The position numbers and the translations under genes are program-made. The notes below the pieces were generated by a model. It was given only the letters and a program-made list of their open reading frames with translations. It made no database searches and was not told where the DNA came from. Source: Pseudomonadota bacterium (lineage in GTDB: Bacteria; Desulfobacterota; Desulfobulbia; Desulfobulbales; CALZHT01). Taken from it: a stretch of 45,977 bases of DNA. The DNA lies in the NCBI GenBank assembly GCA_018823135.1, contig JAHJJF010000034.1:1-45977 (forward strand), read 5' to 3'. Of the stretch, positions 30,601-38,305 are shown one piece after another. Numbering within the stretch: position 1 is the stretch's first letter; every line of letters starts with the position of its first letter.

Positions 30601-32165
30601 CGCTGTATCTTTCCTTTATTTATGCCCACCAGAAAAAACCCGGCCTGGCGATTGATTACCTTGAACAGTCCATTGACATGCATAAAGAGATGGATACTGA
30701 ACTCAAGGCAAGGATGTTTGAGCAGCTGGTCTTTCTTTATTTTGATGAGGGGCAGGTTGAGAAATCCCTTGCTGTTGCTGATAAGGCGCTGCTTTTATGG
30801 CAAGGTGATAATCCGGAAATTATCATGGCCAAGGGCCAATCACTGATCCGGCTGAATCGACCGGAAGAAGCCATGGTTCTAGGCCGTGCCGGGCTTGAAA
30901 AAGCCGCAACCGGGGAAGAAACGGCAAAGTGGCAGAAAATAATGGGCGATGCCGCCCGGGCAATGAATGATTTGGAAGCATCGAATAATTTTTATCAGGA
31001 GTACCTCATTGATTTTAAAGATGACGCGGATGTGAATTATTTAATCGCAAGCAACCTGTTCAAGATGGGTAACTATGAAGAAAGCCGGAAATATATTGAA
31101 AAAGCAATAGCACTCGACCCCGGGAATCTGACATACCTGCCCGACTATAGTTTCGTACTGATCAAGCTGAACGACATCGAAACTGCGCAAAAAGTCCTGG
31201 ATCGTTATCTGGCTCATTATCCGCAAGGCCTTGTTGTGTTGGAAGATGCCGCTTTTTTGAATATGAGAGAATGTAATAATCAAAAAGCCGCCAACCAGTT
31301 CAAACAGGCAATGGACATAAGGCAGCTCCGTCTTGCCACAGCAGACATTGCGCCGGAAGAATTGAACGTCCAGAGGGCATATATTTACGGGTTGAAAGAA
31401 ACCGTTTTGAGCCTTGAAAAAGAATTTTCTTTTTCGGCGTATTTGAATAGGCTTGATCTTGCAGGCAGCGGGACCACCCTTTATCGTGGCACCATAGCCT
31501 CACAGCTGGGCTTTGAGTTTGGCTGGCGGCCCGAAACCATAGGGATGCGTGACCAGCGAATATTTGAGTTTACCGGCCGGTTGCTTGGTAGTTTTGAAGG
31601 TCGGTCATGGACTTATGATGAGAAAAGCACGCAACTGGCAGTGGGTGCCAGATATAAACCCTTTAAACCCGTTAATTTTTTTGCTTCCTTTGAACGGTTG
31701 ATTAAACTGGGTTCCAACAGTGAAGATAACTGGCTGCTCCGTGGCCTGCTCTCTGAAAGCTGGGGGCGCAACCCGCAGTTCGGTCCACAGTCCTGGCATT
31801 CCGGATCTGTATATTTTGACGTAGCCGGATTTCTTGAAAACAGCAACTCCGGCACCCAACGGATTGCGGTGTATAGTGAATTCAAAGACGGGATCCTTTT
31901 TCGCCTCAATGAAAACTGGGGCATGGTTCCTCATTTGATCATCGACATGCATTGGGACGATACCCAGGATGCCCTGGGTACCTACCTGGAGGGAGGGCTT
32001 GGGGTTGAGCTTCTTGGCTGGCATCACGAAACGAGATATAAGGCCCATGACTGGCGCACCTCTGTTTTTCTTCAATATAAGTGGGGGACCTTCGATGATC
32101 TTCCGGTTGGAGAAGAGGGCAAGGGTTATCATGGCCCAGTATTAGGAATCAGTGTTACACATTGA
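27642..32165 (+). CDS. nfrA: NfrA-like TPR/outer-membrane glycan export protein
   Basis: This 1507-aa exported protein begins with a signal peptide (hydrophobic run AVCFLVLGALHLYG). From about residue 85 to 1200 it is almost entirely tetratricopeptide repeats, with recurring AxxxLxxAxxxxP and LGxxxxAIxxxxK patterns. The last 250 residues are beta-rich with alternating hydrophobic strands (RYKPFKPVNFFASFERLIKLGSNSEDNWLLRG...). They resemble the C-terminal domain of E. coli bacteriophage N4 adsorption protein A. E. coli NfrA is about 990 aa; this one is longer, mainly through extra repeats. The layout also recalls BcsC/PgaA, with periplasmic TPRs plus an outer-membrane pore. It starts 5 bp after nfrB and is followed 10 bp later by the DUF4434 gene, so the three form one operon. 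Confidence 0.85.
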   Translation: MKNNSVNKLAVCFLVLGALHLYGGSGSIEQNMSSGEGALAVLGLDIPLARAAAEKKGDIYDIIPERIELPAPQDLRNWFADQKAYVKTYRYFDRGYRNIQSGKFQAAAEDFITILSKDPGNRLAPLYLAEIEIKLGNIERAISILEKYLVQYGDSGEVRMQLAFIYLDQEEIDKALTSFEKAAEHLNPDTREYLTAQANLAEIYLKKEQFQEALVPLEYLQKRYPDNGLLLYKIGFCLKSLLRKEESKDFFQRALKSQNLKGEAINNCRLELAYIAYSQRSMREAKELLEQIIESSEPDSLAQLTARSQLMDVFLESGNDAAVITQYNAIAPADRSPQIKIKAAYAEKNLGNNKQAVFLFEEVLSSGGLDKQEIMVRLDLARLFVMQEEWVRAENQLKIILEDQEVESQTIENAQVLIAEIMIGQGRLDEAVKIINKLQKTTAGIYAAFRIAELYNAKGEFAQAEGILRKLAESDAFKAPDRARATMELAFLLSGHGRTQEAATLLEKVLQSKELASENRTLAERNLAQLQYRLGNYPEALALATSSYRQSSDPSLLFLLASTHAALYKDKNIALPKTRESTAHYQSAAGFFQKIIDDPTVDIAMRDKALNHLAFLHLEGGRADLAKDLFSSILSKGPDNLLVIETLMELAKQERNAEEYQSYLQRYESLVNTSELQVQTAETLMELGYYQEALKRYEKLLLNEKRLAVKADIYRNMGFLGLKIDNTSLAIDSFQKYLQITPQHDLEVIAQLAEIYINSENCAAAIPLLEDLIKQRQGFKGYLQLARCNNEIGNNQEAVLWYGKILELSYRPDIVLETAQVHAQLGNINQAILYLDSLTNLTSLDNMQRLKTHLLLSKYHGSLGNRELQREFAGKSLLAAPENADIADLFYASVISGIQSPAREQYVKKVQADPDPRSRAARLYEMAELYEIGGDADQALETIIQAVNAEPLALYIFKRGELLYNKGDFEKALADFQATWEHEPRSALYLSFIYAHQKKPGLAIDYLEQSIDMHKEMDTELKARMFEQLVFLYFDEGQVEKSLAVADKALLLWQGDNPEIIMAKGQSLIRLNRPEEAMVLGRAGLEKAATGEETAKWQKIMGDAARAMNDLEASNNFYQEYLIDFKDDADVNYLIASNLFKMGNYEESRKYIEKAIALDPGNLTYLPDYSFVLIKLNDIETAQKVLDRYLAHYPQGLVVLEDAAFLNMRECNNQKAANQFKQAMDIRQLRLATADIAPEELNVQRAYIYGLKETVLSLEKEFSFSAYLNRLDLAGSGTTLYRGTIASQLGFEFGWRPETIGMRDQRIFEFTGRLLGSFEGRSWTYDEKSTQLAVGARYKPFKPVNFFASFERLIKLGSNSEDNWLLRGLLSESWGRNPQFGPQSWHSGSVYFDVAGFLENSNSGTQRIAVYSEFKDGILFRLNENWGMVPHLIIDMHWDDTQDALGTYLEGGLGVELLGWHHETRYKAHDWRTSVFLQYKWGTFDDLPVGEEGKGYHGPVLGISVTH

Positions 32166-32175
32166 GACGTAACGC

Positions 32176-33237
32176 ATGATGCAAGGTATTAAACGTAATT
32201 CCTTTCTGTTTCTCCTTGGTTTGATCCTGGCGCATTCCATTTTTGGGAGTATTTCTTCCGGGATGGAAGTATCCGTTCGTGGACAACAAAATCCTGCCCC
32301 CGGAATCTTTATCCAGCCCAATAATCAGATGGCTGCCTGGCCTGAGAAACAATGGCAGCTTGAGTTCCAACGCATGCAGGACCTTGGCTTCAAGGTGTTA
32401 ATTGTGCAATGGTGCCGCGATAAAGATATTTTCTATTACCCCTTGCCGCCGGATTCAGATGACAATCGTCCCGGACAGGTCGCCATCCCTCACAGGAATA
32501 TGCTCGGCACGATTAAACGTTTTGCCGAGCAGTTCGGCATGGAGTTCTATCTTGGGCTCTATCATGAAGCGTCTTTCTGGGAGCAAATCAAACAAAAACC
32601 GGAACTCCTTGAAGGCTATCTGCTCAGCTTGGGAGAGCGAAATTTTGAGGTGGCTAAGGCATTGTTGCCACTGGTGAAGGATTCTCCAGGTTTTAAAGGT
32701 TTTTACATTCCTCAGGAGGTCGATGATCTCACCTGGATGGATAAAGATAAGGCCCGACGTTTGAGCTTGTTCCTTTCCCGTTTGACCGAGCGGTTGAAAA
32801 GATTGCAACCTGATGCGGATGTTTTAATCAGTACTTTTTTCCGGGGCCGCTCTTCTCCGGGATCTTTTGCCGAAATGTGGCAGATGATTTTATCCCGGAC
32901 CAGGATAGATGTACTTCTTGTTCAGGATGGAGTGGGAAGTGGAGAGGTGTCACTGCATTTTCTTGAGCGATACCTGGTGGAGTTGCGGAAACGATTACCA
33001 GAAGGGAAAAACCGGTTATGGGGTGTGGTAGAGGCCTTTGATGTGATCACCGATGAAAAGCAGGAGTTTGTTGCCGGCAGCGCCCCTATGGCAAGAGTCC
33101 AGCAACAAATGTCCACAGCAGATCCCTTAGTGGACAAACTTGTCTTCTTTTCTCTTAAGTACTTTATCCCTTCCGCAGAGGTTCCCGGTTCCAGGGAATT
33201 ATCCACTGATTATTTGAAACGGAGAGAAGTCCGTTAA
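32176..33237 (+). CDS. DUF4434/YbcH-like periplasmic TIM-barrel protein
   Basis: This 353-aa exported protein has a signal peptide (FLFLLGLILAHSIFGSISSG). The rest reads as a TIM barrel with the pattern of DUF4434 proteins: IFIQPNNQMAAWPEKQWQLEF, LGFKVLIVQWCRD, EFYLGLYHEASFW, FKGFYIPQEVDD and IDVLLVQDGVG. Acidic residues at strand ends (the Glu of PQEVDD, the Asp of VQDG) could form a glycosidase-type active site. In E. coli the DUF4434-type gene ybcH neighbours nfrB and nfrA. It begins 10 bp after nfrA. Its stop overlaps the convergent wecB stop by 4 bp. Likely role: trimming or modifying the exported glycan; not shown. Confidence 0.8.
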   Translation: MMQGIKRNSFLFLLGLILAHSIFGSISSGMEVSVRGQQNPAPGIFIQPNNQMAAWPEKQWQLEFQRMQDLGFKVLIVQWCRDKDIFYYPLPPDSDDNRPGQVAIPHRNMLGTIKRFAEQFGMEFYLGLYHEASFWEQIKQKPELLEGYLLSLGERNFEVAKALLPLVKDSPGFKGFYIPQEVDDLTWMDKDKARRLSLFLSRLTERLKRLQPDADVLISTFFRGRSSPGSFAEMWQMILSRTRIDVLLVQDGVGSGEVSLHFLERYLVELRKRLPEGKNRLWGVVEAFDVITDEKQEFVAGSAPMARVQQQMSTADPLVDKLVFFSLKYFIPSAEVPGSRELSTDYLKRREVR

Positions 33238-34388
33238 GGTCGGCTGGCTTTGTTTCTCAGAAATTCCAGGCAGCCGTCAACAATCAGTTTTGCCGCCCTG
33301 CCATCTCCGAACACCTTACTCGGTACTGCCATTTTGTTGTATCGTTCCTGGTTTTTCAGGATATCAAGGGCCTCATTGATAATTGTTTGGGCGTCCGTGC
33401 CGACCAGTTTGGCAACCCCGCTTTCCACCGCTTCGGGTCTTTCCGTAACATCCCGCATGATTAATGTTGGTTTGCCGAGAACAGTTGCCTCCTCCTGGAT
33501 GCCGCCAGAATCGGTGAGCACTAAGTAGGCATTTTTTAAAAGAGCGACAAAGGAGAGGTAATCCAAGGGTGAAACCAGAAGGATATTGTCCAGGTCACCG
33601 ATTAATTCGTGCACCGGTTTCCATACATTGGGATTCAGATGCACAGGGTAGACAAGGCAGGCGTCAGGTATCTCTCTGGCGATTTCCCGCAGGGCTTTGC
33701 AGATGTTTGAAAAACCGTGCCCAAAGCTTTCGCGGCGGTGACCTGTGACCAGGATGAGACGTCTGTTGTCAACTGTTTTCAGGATTTTTGCAACCTCGTG
33801 TGAAGCTTTGTATCGACCCTTGTCAATGCCATCTGAAATGATCTGCAGGCTGTCAACAACCGTGTTTCCGGTGATTACAATTTGATTTTCCGGGACATTT
33901 TCCTTGCGGAGATCGTTGTAGGCTTTTGTTGCCGGGGCAAAATGCAGATCCGCCAGAGGGGTGACGAGCTGCCGGTTGATTTCTTCAGGAAACGGCAGGA
34001 ATTTATCGTGGGTCCGGAGGCCTGCCTCGACATGACCTACAGGGATTTTCAGATAAAAAGCGGCAAGGGCCCCCATGCATGCAGAGGTGGTGTCGCCCTG
34101 GACAAGAACCATGTCCGGCTTGAGTTGTTCGAGAGCTGGGGCAAGTGCACGTATCAGGCGGCCGGTCAGGTCCGGCAAGGTCTGGCTTTCCTGCATCACA
34201 TCAAGATCCATGTCCAGGCTGATACCCAGAGAGTTGACGATCTGGGCCTGCATGTCTCGCTGCTGGCCGGTGGCAAGGGTGAGGCCGACACAATTTTCCC
34301 TGGCCTGCAATTCTTTGATGACCGGAAAGAGTTTGATAACTTCGGGCCTGGTTCCAAAGATGGTCACTATTCTGGTTTGTTGAGTCAT
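33234..34388 (-). CDS. wecB: UDP-N-acetylglucosamine 2-epimerase (non-hydrolysing)
   Basis: This 384-aa enzyme interconverts UDP-GlcNAc and UDP-ManNAc. Family signatures are GTRPEVIKLFPVI (residues about 11-23), LVQGDTTSACMGALAAF, HVEAGLRT, FPEEINRQ, and the C-terminal TDSGGIQEEATVLGKP and TERPEAVESG. It lies tail-to-tail with the DUF4434 gene, sharing 4 bp. WecB is required for the NGR glycan in E. coli, so its place beside nfrAB suggests it supplies UDP-ManNAc (or a derivative) to the glycosyltransferase. No wecC or other ManNAc enzyme lies in the window. Confidence 0.95.
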   Translation of the reverse strand: MTQQTRIVTIFGTRPEVIKLFPVIKELQARENCVGLTLATGQQRDMQAQIVNSLGISLDMDLDVMQESQTLPDLTGRLIRALAPALEQLKPDMVLVQGDTTSACMGALAAFYLKIPVGHVEAGLRTHDKFLPFPEEINRQLVTPLADLHFAPATKAYNDLRKENVPENQIVITGNTVVDSLQIISDGIDKGRYKASHEVAKILKTVDNRRLILVTGHRRESFGHGFSNICKALREIAREIPDACLVYPVHLNPNVWKPVHELIGDLDNILLVSPLDYLSFVALLKNAYLVLTDSGGIQEEATVLGKPTLIMRDVTERPEAVESGVAKLVGTDAQTIINEALDILKNQERYNKMAVPSKVFGDGRAAKLIVDGCLEFLRNKASRP

Positions 34389-34470
34389 AAGATGAAGGCA
34401 GAATGGGAATCGAAGAGATTAAAAAAATAAATCGGTTAAAAAACTAGTCGAGATAAAGATATTTTTTGTT

Positions 34471-34618
34471 AATATATTGATGGTCTTGTAACGGGCACAT
34501 GTGTTTATCCGCGGTTGTTTTGTTGGCCGACACTGAAGCGGATTTCGTTTCTAACCTGCTGAAATAATTAGGTGATAATTCAAGTTTAGACTTTTTACGA
34601 AGCCATCAATATATTGAT
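34471..34618. promoter_or_regulatory. ArsR-like operators upstream of arsC
   Basis: ATCAATATATTGAT (34605-34618) is a perfect 14-bp palindrome, ATCAA-N4-TTGAT, like ArsR/SmtB operators. It lies 33 bases before the arsC start codon. AATATATTGATGG (34471-34483) is an exact inverted copy of 34603-34615, giving a 13-bp long-range inverted repeat spaced 119 bp apart. Confidence 0.6.
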
Positions 34619-34651
34619 ACTTTATCTATTCATAATCAGCAAACTTTAAAA

Positions 34652-35074
34652 ATGAAAAAGTGTATCCTCTTTCTCTGCACCGGGAATTCCTGCCGTAGTC
34701 AGATGGCTGAAGGCTGGGCCAGACATCTGCACGGCGGAAGTTTTGATATTTATTCCGCAGGGATTCAAAAACATGGAATGAATCCTTTAGCCGTCCGAGT
34801 GATGGCCGAGGCAGGCGTGGATATCTCAGAACAACAATCCAAGCTGATCGACGAGTTGCCTGTTAAGGATTTTGATCTGGTGATCACGGTTTGCGCCAAT
34901 GCCCATGAAAGCTGCCCGGTCTTTTCCGGAAAGGCAAAAATTGTGCATCATGGTTTTGACGACCCGCCGAAACTTGCCCAGACTGCTCAATCCGAAGATG
35001 AAGCGATAACTCACTACCGCCGCGTCCGTAACGAGATAAGGGATTACATAAAAGACCTGCACGAGCTTATATAG
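34652..35074 (+). CDS. arsC: Arsenate reductase (thioredoxin-coupled, low-MW phosphatase fold)
   Basis: This 140-aa protein reduces arsenate to arsenite. The P-loop CTGNSCRS (CX5R) is near the N terminus (Cys10-Arg16), with the second and third redox cysteines in VCANAHESCPVF. The length and cysteine spacing match ArsC of the thioredoxin-dependent type rather than a plain tyrosine phosphatase. It stands alone; no arsR, arsB or acr3 lies in the window. The palindromic operator just upstream suggests control by an ArsR encoded elsewhere. There is no good ribosome site before the ATG (AACTTTAAAA). Confidence 0.92.
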   Translation: MKKCILFLCTGNSCRSQMAEGWARHLHGGSFDIYSAGIQKHGMNPLAVRVMAEAGVDISEQQSKLIDELPVKDFDLVITVCANAHESCPVFSGKAKIVHHGFDDPPKLAQTAQSEDEAITHYRRVRNEIRDYIKDLHELI

Positions 35075-35093
35075 TATTGGTGGAGAACATGTG

Positions 35094-35127
35094 AAAAAAG
35101 GCGCCGGCAGAAGAATCCGTCAGCGCC
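35094..35127 (-). terminator. Rho-independent terminator after the rhodanese selenoprotein gene
   Basis: Read on the minus strand: GGCGC-TGA-CGG, a loop, CCG-GCGCC, then TTTTTT. A GC-rich stem with a 3-base bulge and a clean T-run, about 150 bp past the gene's stop. Confidence 0.75.
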
Positions 35128-35275
35128 CTTGCTTTCCAGCAGCGGAAAGCTGTCATTTTTGTCGGTCTCGTATTTATGCTCCGTGAGTAAAAAGCGCGCG
35201 GAGAAGGTTTCTCCCGCTTTCAACTTGCTGGAACCAGAAGAAGCGACAGTTTGGCTTTGCATTAGTAATGAACGG

Positions 35276-36631
35276 TTATTTTTCAGTTATTTCATAATTG
35301 CCTTGCGCATCAATCTGCACGACCGCATTTAGCACCTTGTTTTCATAGCCGTTTTTTCTCAGCGCTTCAGCTGCCATTCCGGCCATGATCCCGGTATTGC
35401 AATGGATAATGATTTCCTCGTCTTTGGGGATTTCACCAAGCCGTGATTCCAATTCGGCAAGCGGGATATTCGTCGCACCGGCGAGCTTTCCCTGTTTCGC
35501 TGTGGCGCGATCGCGGACATCGAGAATGAACTTGTCCGCAGGCATGCTTTTGGCAATGGCCTTAAAATCCCAGATACTGATTTCTCCTTTTGGGGTCTTT
35601 TTAATATAGGTTATGGCCGTGGGCATATTGCCGGGAATGATTTTCCCTTGTGATGCTGCCCAGCCTGCCACTCCATTATTCAGCGTGGAGGTGTTTTTGT
35701 ACCCCCAGCCGCGGACAAGATTAAACGCTTCAAGATCATTTGCTTCTGCAGAGTAAAGGATGATAGGTGCCGTTTTATCTGATGGGAACTTGTCCTTGGC
35801 GGTTGCAAGTTCACCTGCAGGTATTGAAACGGCATCAGGGATATGGCCTTGTAGCGCCACAGCCGGAGCCCTTATGTCAACCAGGACGAATGAAGCATCA
35901 TTTTTCATCATGCGCTTGATGAATTCCGGTTCGGAAACTAAAATGCCGCCGGCTTTTTTCCATTCAGGCATTCCGGCATGGAAAACACGGATGCTGGTAT
36001 AACCGAGCTTTTCCGCAAGACTTGCGGAAGAAGGACTCAAAGCTCAGGTAAAGCCCCCGCAGTAAAAAATGATTTGCATGTCCTTTTTCGGCGGGAGAAC
36101 CTCTGCCCCAAGTTCTTTGAGTTTGGGGAATGGAATTGACACGGCTCCGGGGATATGGCCGGAAGCAAAAGCATCAGGAGGGCGGGAGTCAATAATGATA
36201 ATATTTCCACCGGCTTTTTCTGGAGCGGTGATTTCCAGCATCTCGTCGACGGAAACAATTTGTTCTTCTGGAAGTTTGAAAGGTTGTTTGGCGGAGATCT
36301 TTGCTGCGATAGGTTCTTTTTCAGTGCCTTGAAAAGTAACGGCGATTTCCGTGTCTTTAGTGAGGGCATCAAGAGAGTCGGCACCGATAATTTCGGTGTT
36401 TTTGTCATATTTTACTATCCAGACGAGGGGGCCGACGTCGACCTGAACGGTCTGGAATTTTTCAGAATGCGAGACTTTTTTGCCGCGTATGACGTTTTGC
36501 TCGGCAATGTGGCACGTTTTGCAGCCCGGCATAATGTTGGGTTTTGAAGCAAAGGCGTGGGTTGTGTTCAACAGAAACCCGAGGGTGATGCCCATGACTA
36601 TGATGACATGGACTGATTTTTTTGAAAACAT
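35276..36631 (-). CDS. Rhodanese selenoprotein with haem c motif (Sec encoded by TGA at 36044-36046)
   Basis: Read through one in-frame TGA, this is a 451-aa exported protein with signal peptide (cleavage near AFA-SKP), a CxxCH haem c motif (C37, C40, H41), a beta-rich segment (about 50-115) and three rhodanese domains: about 125-226, 228-330 and 345-451. The first has a CGGFT-U-ALS loop (C191, U196); related proteins carry Cys at this second position. The second lacks its cysteine (YSAEAN). The third has HCNTG (C411). The frame and domain continue unbroken across the TGA, and a strong hairpin with bacterial SECIS geometry follows it. Cut at the TGA, neither half is a complete set of domains. 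AGGAGG precedes the ATG. Sec-containing rhodanese-like proteins have been reported in deltaproteobacteria. Likely role: sulfane-sulfur or selenium transfer in the periplasm, with electrons via the haem. Confidence 0.88.
36005..36046 (-). promoter_or_regulatory. Bacterial SECIS-like element with Sec TGA codon
   Basis: The TGA codon is 36046-36044. On the minus strand, GAGCTT (starting in the TGA) pairs with AAGCTC. Inside, TTCCGCAA pairs with TTGCGGAA around a GTC apical loop, with a 10-base bulge on the 5' side. The loop starts 22 bases after the TGA and begins with G, matching the geometry of known bacterial SECIS elements. Confidence 0.85.
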
Positions 36632-36721
36632 GAGCCTAACCTCCTGGCAATTTTGTTAGTGCCGTTGATTGTGTAACAGCTGAATAAATATACGTTATTT
36701 CTGCTTGATTCCTCCTTTTGG

Positions 36722-36740
36722 TTAACGGTGTAAACCGTAA
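36722..36740. promoter_or_regulatory. Short dyad between marR and the rhodanese gene
   Basis: ACGG-N6-CCGT flanked by TTA/TAA, 12 bp past the marR stop. It could be a MarR operator or a leader hairpin for the rhodanese gene; no T-run follows. Confidence 0.3.
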
Positions 36741-36751
36741 TGATAAAAAAA

Positions 36752-37231
36752 TTATTGACGATACGTTTCCCGCATGGACTCCATGGCGGTCCGCAATGTC
36801 TCAATGGCTGATATTACTCCGGCGCGCTGGCTCGGATCAATCTTGTTTAGCAGCTTGAAGTGAATCTCAAAGATGAACTCGTCAATTTCCAGCATTTTTT
36901 TAAGGCCCGTGGCGGTCAAGCTGATAAGTTTTACCCGGGCGTCATTGGGGTCGGCTGCACGGGCGACGAGTACTTTATTCACAAGGCCGTCAATGATAAC
37001 CGTGGCCCGGCTTTTAGCAACTTCGAGGCGGTTGGCTATTTCGATACAGGTAAGGTATTTCCGGTCCTCAAAAAGGAGAATGGTTTTAAGTTCTGAAACC
37101 AGCAGATCAAATGAATGGGCCTGATAAAAAATTCTCTCCTTGCAGCAGTCATGCATTTCCGCAAGGAGTTCTTGGAGTTTGTTGGTCTGGTAACCGGTCA
37201 GACGAAGATCCTGATCTTGTTTATCGTTCAT
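36752..37231 (-). CDS. MarR family transcriptional regulator
   Basis: This 159-aa winged-helix protein shows the MarR fold. A dimerisation helix is followed by CIEIANRLEVAKSRATVIIDGLVNKVLVARAADPNDARVKLISLTATGLKK, in which the recognition helix and the wing (DPNDARVKLISLT) are clear; C-terminal dimer helices follow. No strong ribosome site precedes the ATG. It lies 120 bp upstream of the rhodanese selenoprotein on the same strand and may regulate it. The ligand is unknown; Cys pairs (DCCKE, residues about 28-29) could sense redox state. Confidence 0.85.
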   Translation of the reverse strand: MNDKQDQDLRLTGYQTNKLQELLAEMHDCCKERIFYQAHSFDLLVSELKTILLFEDRKYLTCIEIANRLEVAKSRATVIIDGLVNKVLVARAADPNDARVKLISLTATGLKKMLEIDEFIFEIHFKLLNKIDPSQRAGVISAIETLRTAMESMRETYRQ

Positions 37232-37567
37232 AGTGGTAACTATTGTAATGGGTGTTTGAGGCTGCTGTCAAGATTCAAATTGGGTCTTGTCTTTTGTTGA
37301 AATGAGTGAGAATGAAGTATGGATGATTGACCTTGGCATATTCTTCGAGACCCGGAGTTGAAGGGTCTTCAACCGAGAGGGCCTGATGTGGAAGTTTCAA
37401 GAAATGCATACGGATTTTCATCGCAGTGATGCGTTTACTTGCTTTATTACCAGAAGCAATTATTATTGTTTTTGTGGGCGGTCTTAGTCAAGAGTATGCG
37501 CCTTAAGACCTGCAATAAACTTCTCAAATTTTTTACACACTATCCTTACGAGTCGAACCAATAAACC
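37232..37567. other. Intergenic region between divergent marR and queC
   Basis: 336 bp with two hairpins: AGACCC/GGGTCT (37348-37368) and GGTCTTA/TAAGACC (37480-37510, 17-base loop). I checked for a preQ1 riboswitch ahead of queC and could not fit one. Confidence 0.4.
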
Positions 37568-38305
37568 ATGCCTGATAATTATGATACTCCTCCTAAGGCT
37601 GTGGTGCTTTTAAGCGGCGGACTAGACTCAACCACCGTCCTTGCCATTGCCGACTCCCTTGGCTATTGTTGTTATTGCTTAAGTTTTTCCTATGGGCAGC
37701 GCCAGGCTGTTGAGCTTGAGCGAGCCAGGGAGGTTGCACATACTTATCGCTGCAAAAAACACTTAATCCTGCAACTTGATCTTGATAAGATCGGCGGCTC
37801 GGCCCTCACAGGTGATATCGAGGTCCCCAAGGGAAGGGCAACCGAAGAAATGCAAAAGGCAATTCCGGTGACGTATGTGCCGGGGAGAAATATAATATTT
37901 CTTTCGCATGCCGTCGCCTGGGCAGAGGTGGTGGGCGCTAACCATATATTTATAGGCGTAAATGTACAGGACTACAGCGGCTATCCTGACTGCCGGCCTG
38001 AATTTCTTGATGCCTTCACCGCCATGGTCAATCTCGGCACCCGGGCTGGAACCGAAAAGGGGCAACCTTTTACTGTCCACGCACCGCTGATGAAGCTGAC
38101 CAAAAAGGAAATTATTCTTAAAGGGATTTCATTGGGGGTTGATTATTTTAAGACCCATAGCTGTTATGATCCGGACAAGTCCGGTTTGGCTTGCGGGGCA
38201 TGTGACGCCTGCCTGCTGCGCCTGAAAGGATTTGAACAGGCAGGGCTCAGAGATCCATTAGAATATTCGGGCCAAGACTGCGGACCTGAGGGAACTACAG
38301 AATAA
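37568..38305 (+). CDS. queC: 7-cyano-7-deazaguanine synthase QueC
   Basis: QueC converts 7-carboxy-7-deazaguanine to preQ0 with ATP and ammonia in queuosine synthesis. The 245-aa protein has the PP-loop LSGGLDSTT near the N terminus, SFSYGQR and YVPGRNIIFLSHAVAWAE. The zinc site cysteines lie in HSCYDPDKSGLACGACDACLLR near the C terminus. The stop shares one base with the nagZ start (TAATG), so the two are translationally coupled. Confidence 0.96.
   Translation: MPDNYDTPPKAVVLLSGGLDSTTVLAIADSLGYCCYCLSFSYGQRQAVELERAREVAHTYRCKKHLILQLDLDKIGGSALTGDIEVPKGRATEEMQKAIPVTYVPGRNIIFLSHAVAWAEVVGANHIFIGVNVQDYSGYPDCRPEFLDAFTAMVNLGTRAGTEKGQPFTVHAPLMKLTKKEIILKGISLGVDYFKTHSCYDPDKSGLACGACDACLLRLKGFEQAGLRDPLEYSGQDCGPEGTTE

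Noticed and set aside
35044-35262. 72-codon minus-strand frame past the rhodanese gene
   Set aside because: It spans the clear terminator hairpin and has no ribosome site.
36037-36043. Rhodanese as two separate genes or a nonsense-mutated pseudogene
   Set aside because: The frame and domain are continuous, no other lesion is present, the downstream half has no ribosome site of its own, and a SECIS-type hairpin follows the TGA.
37232-37567. Possible preQ1 riboswitch before queC
   Set aside because: Two hairpins are present, but neither has the preQ1 pseudoknot pattern.
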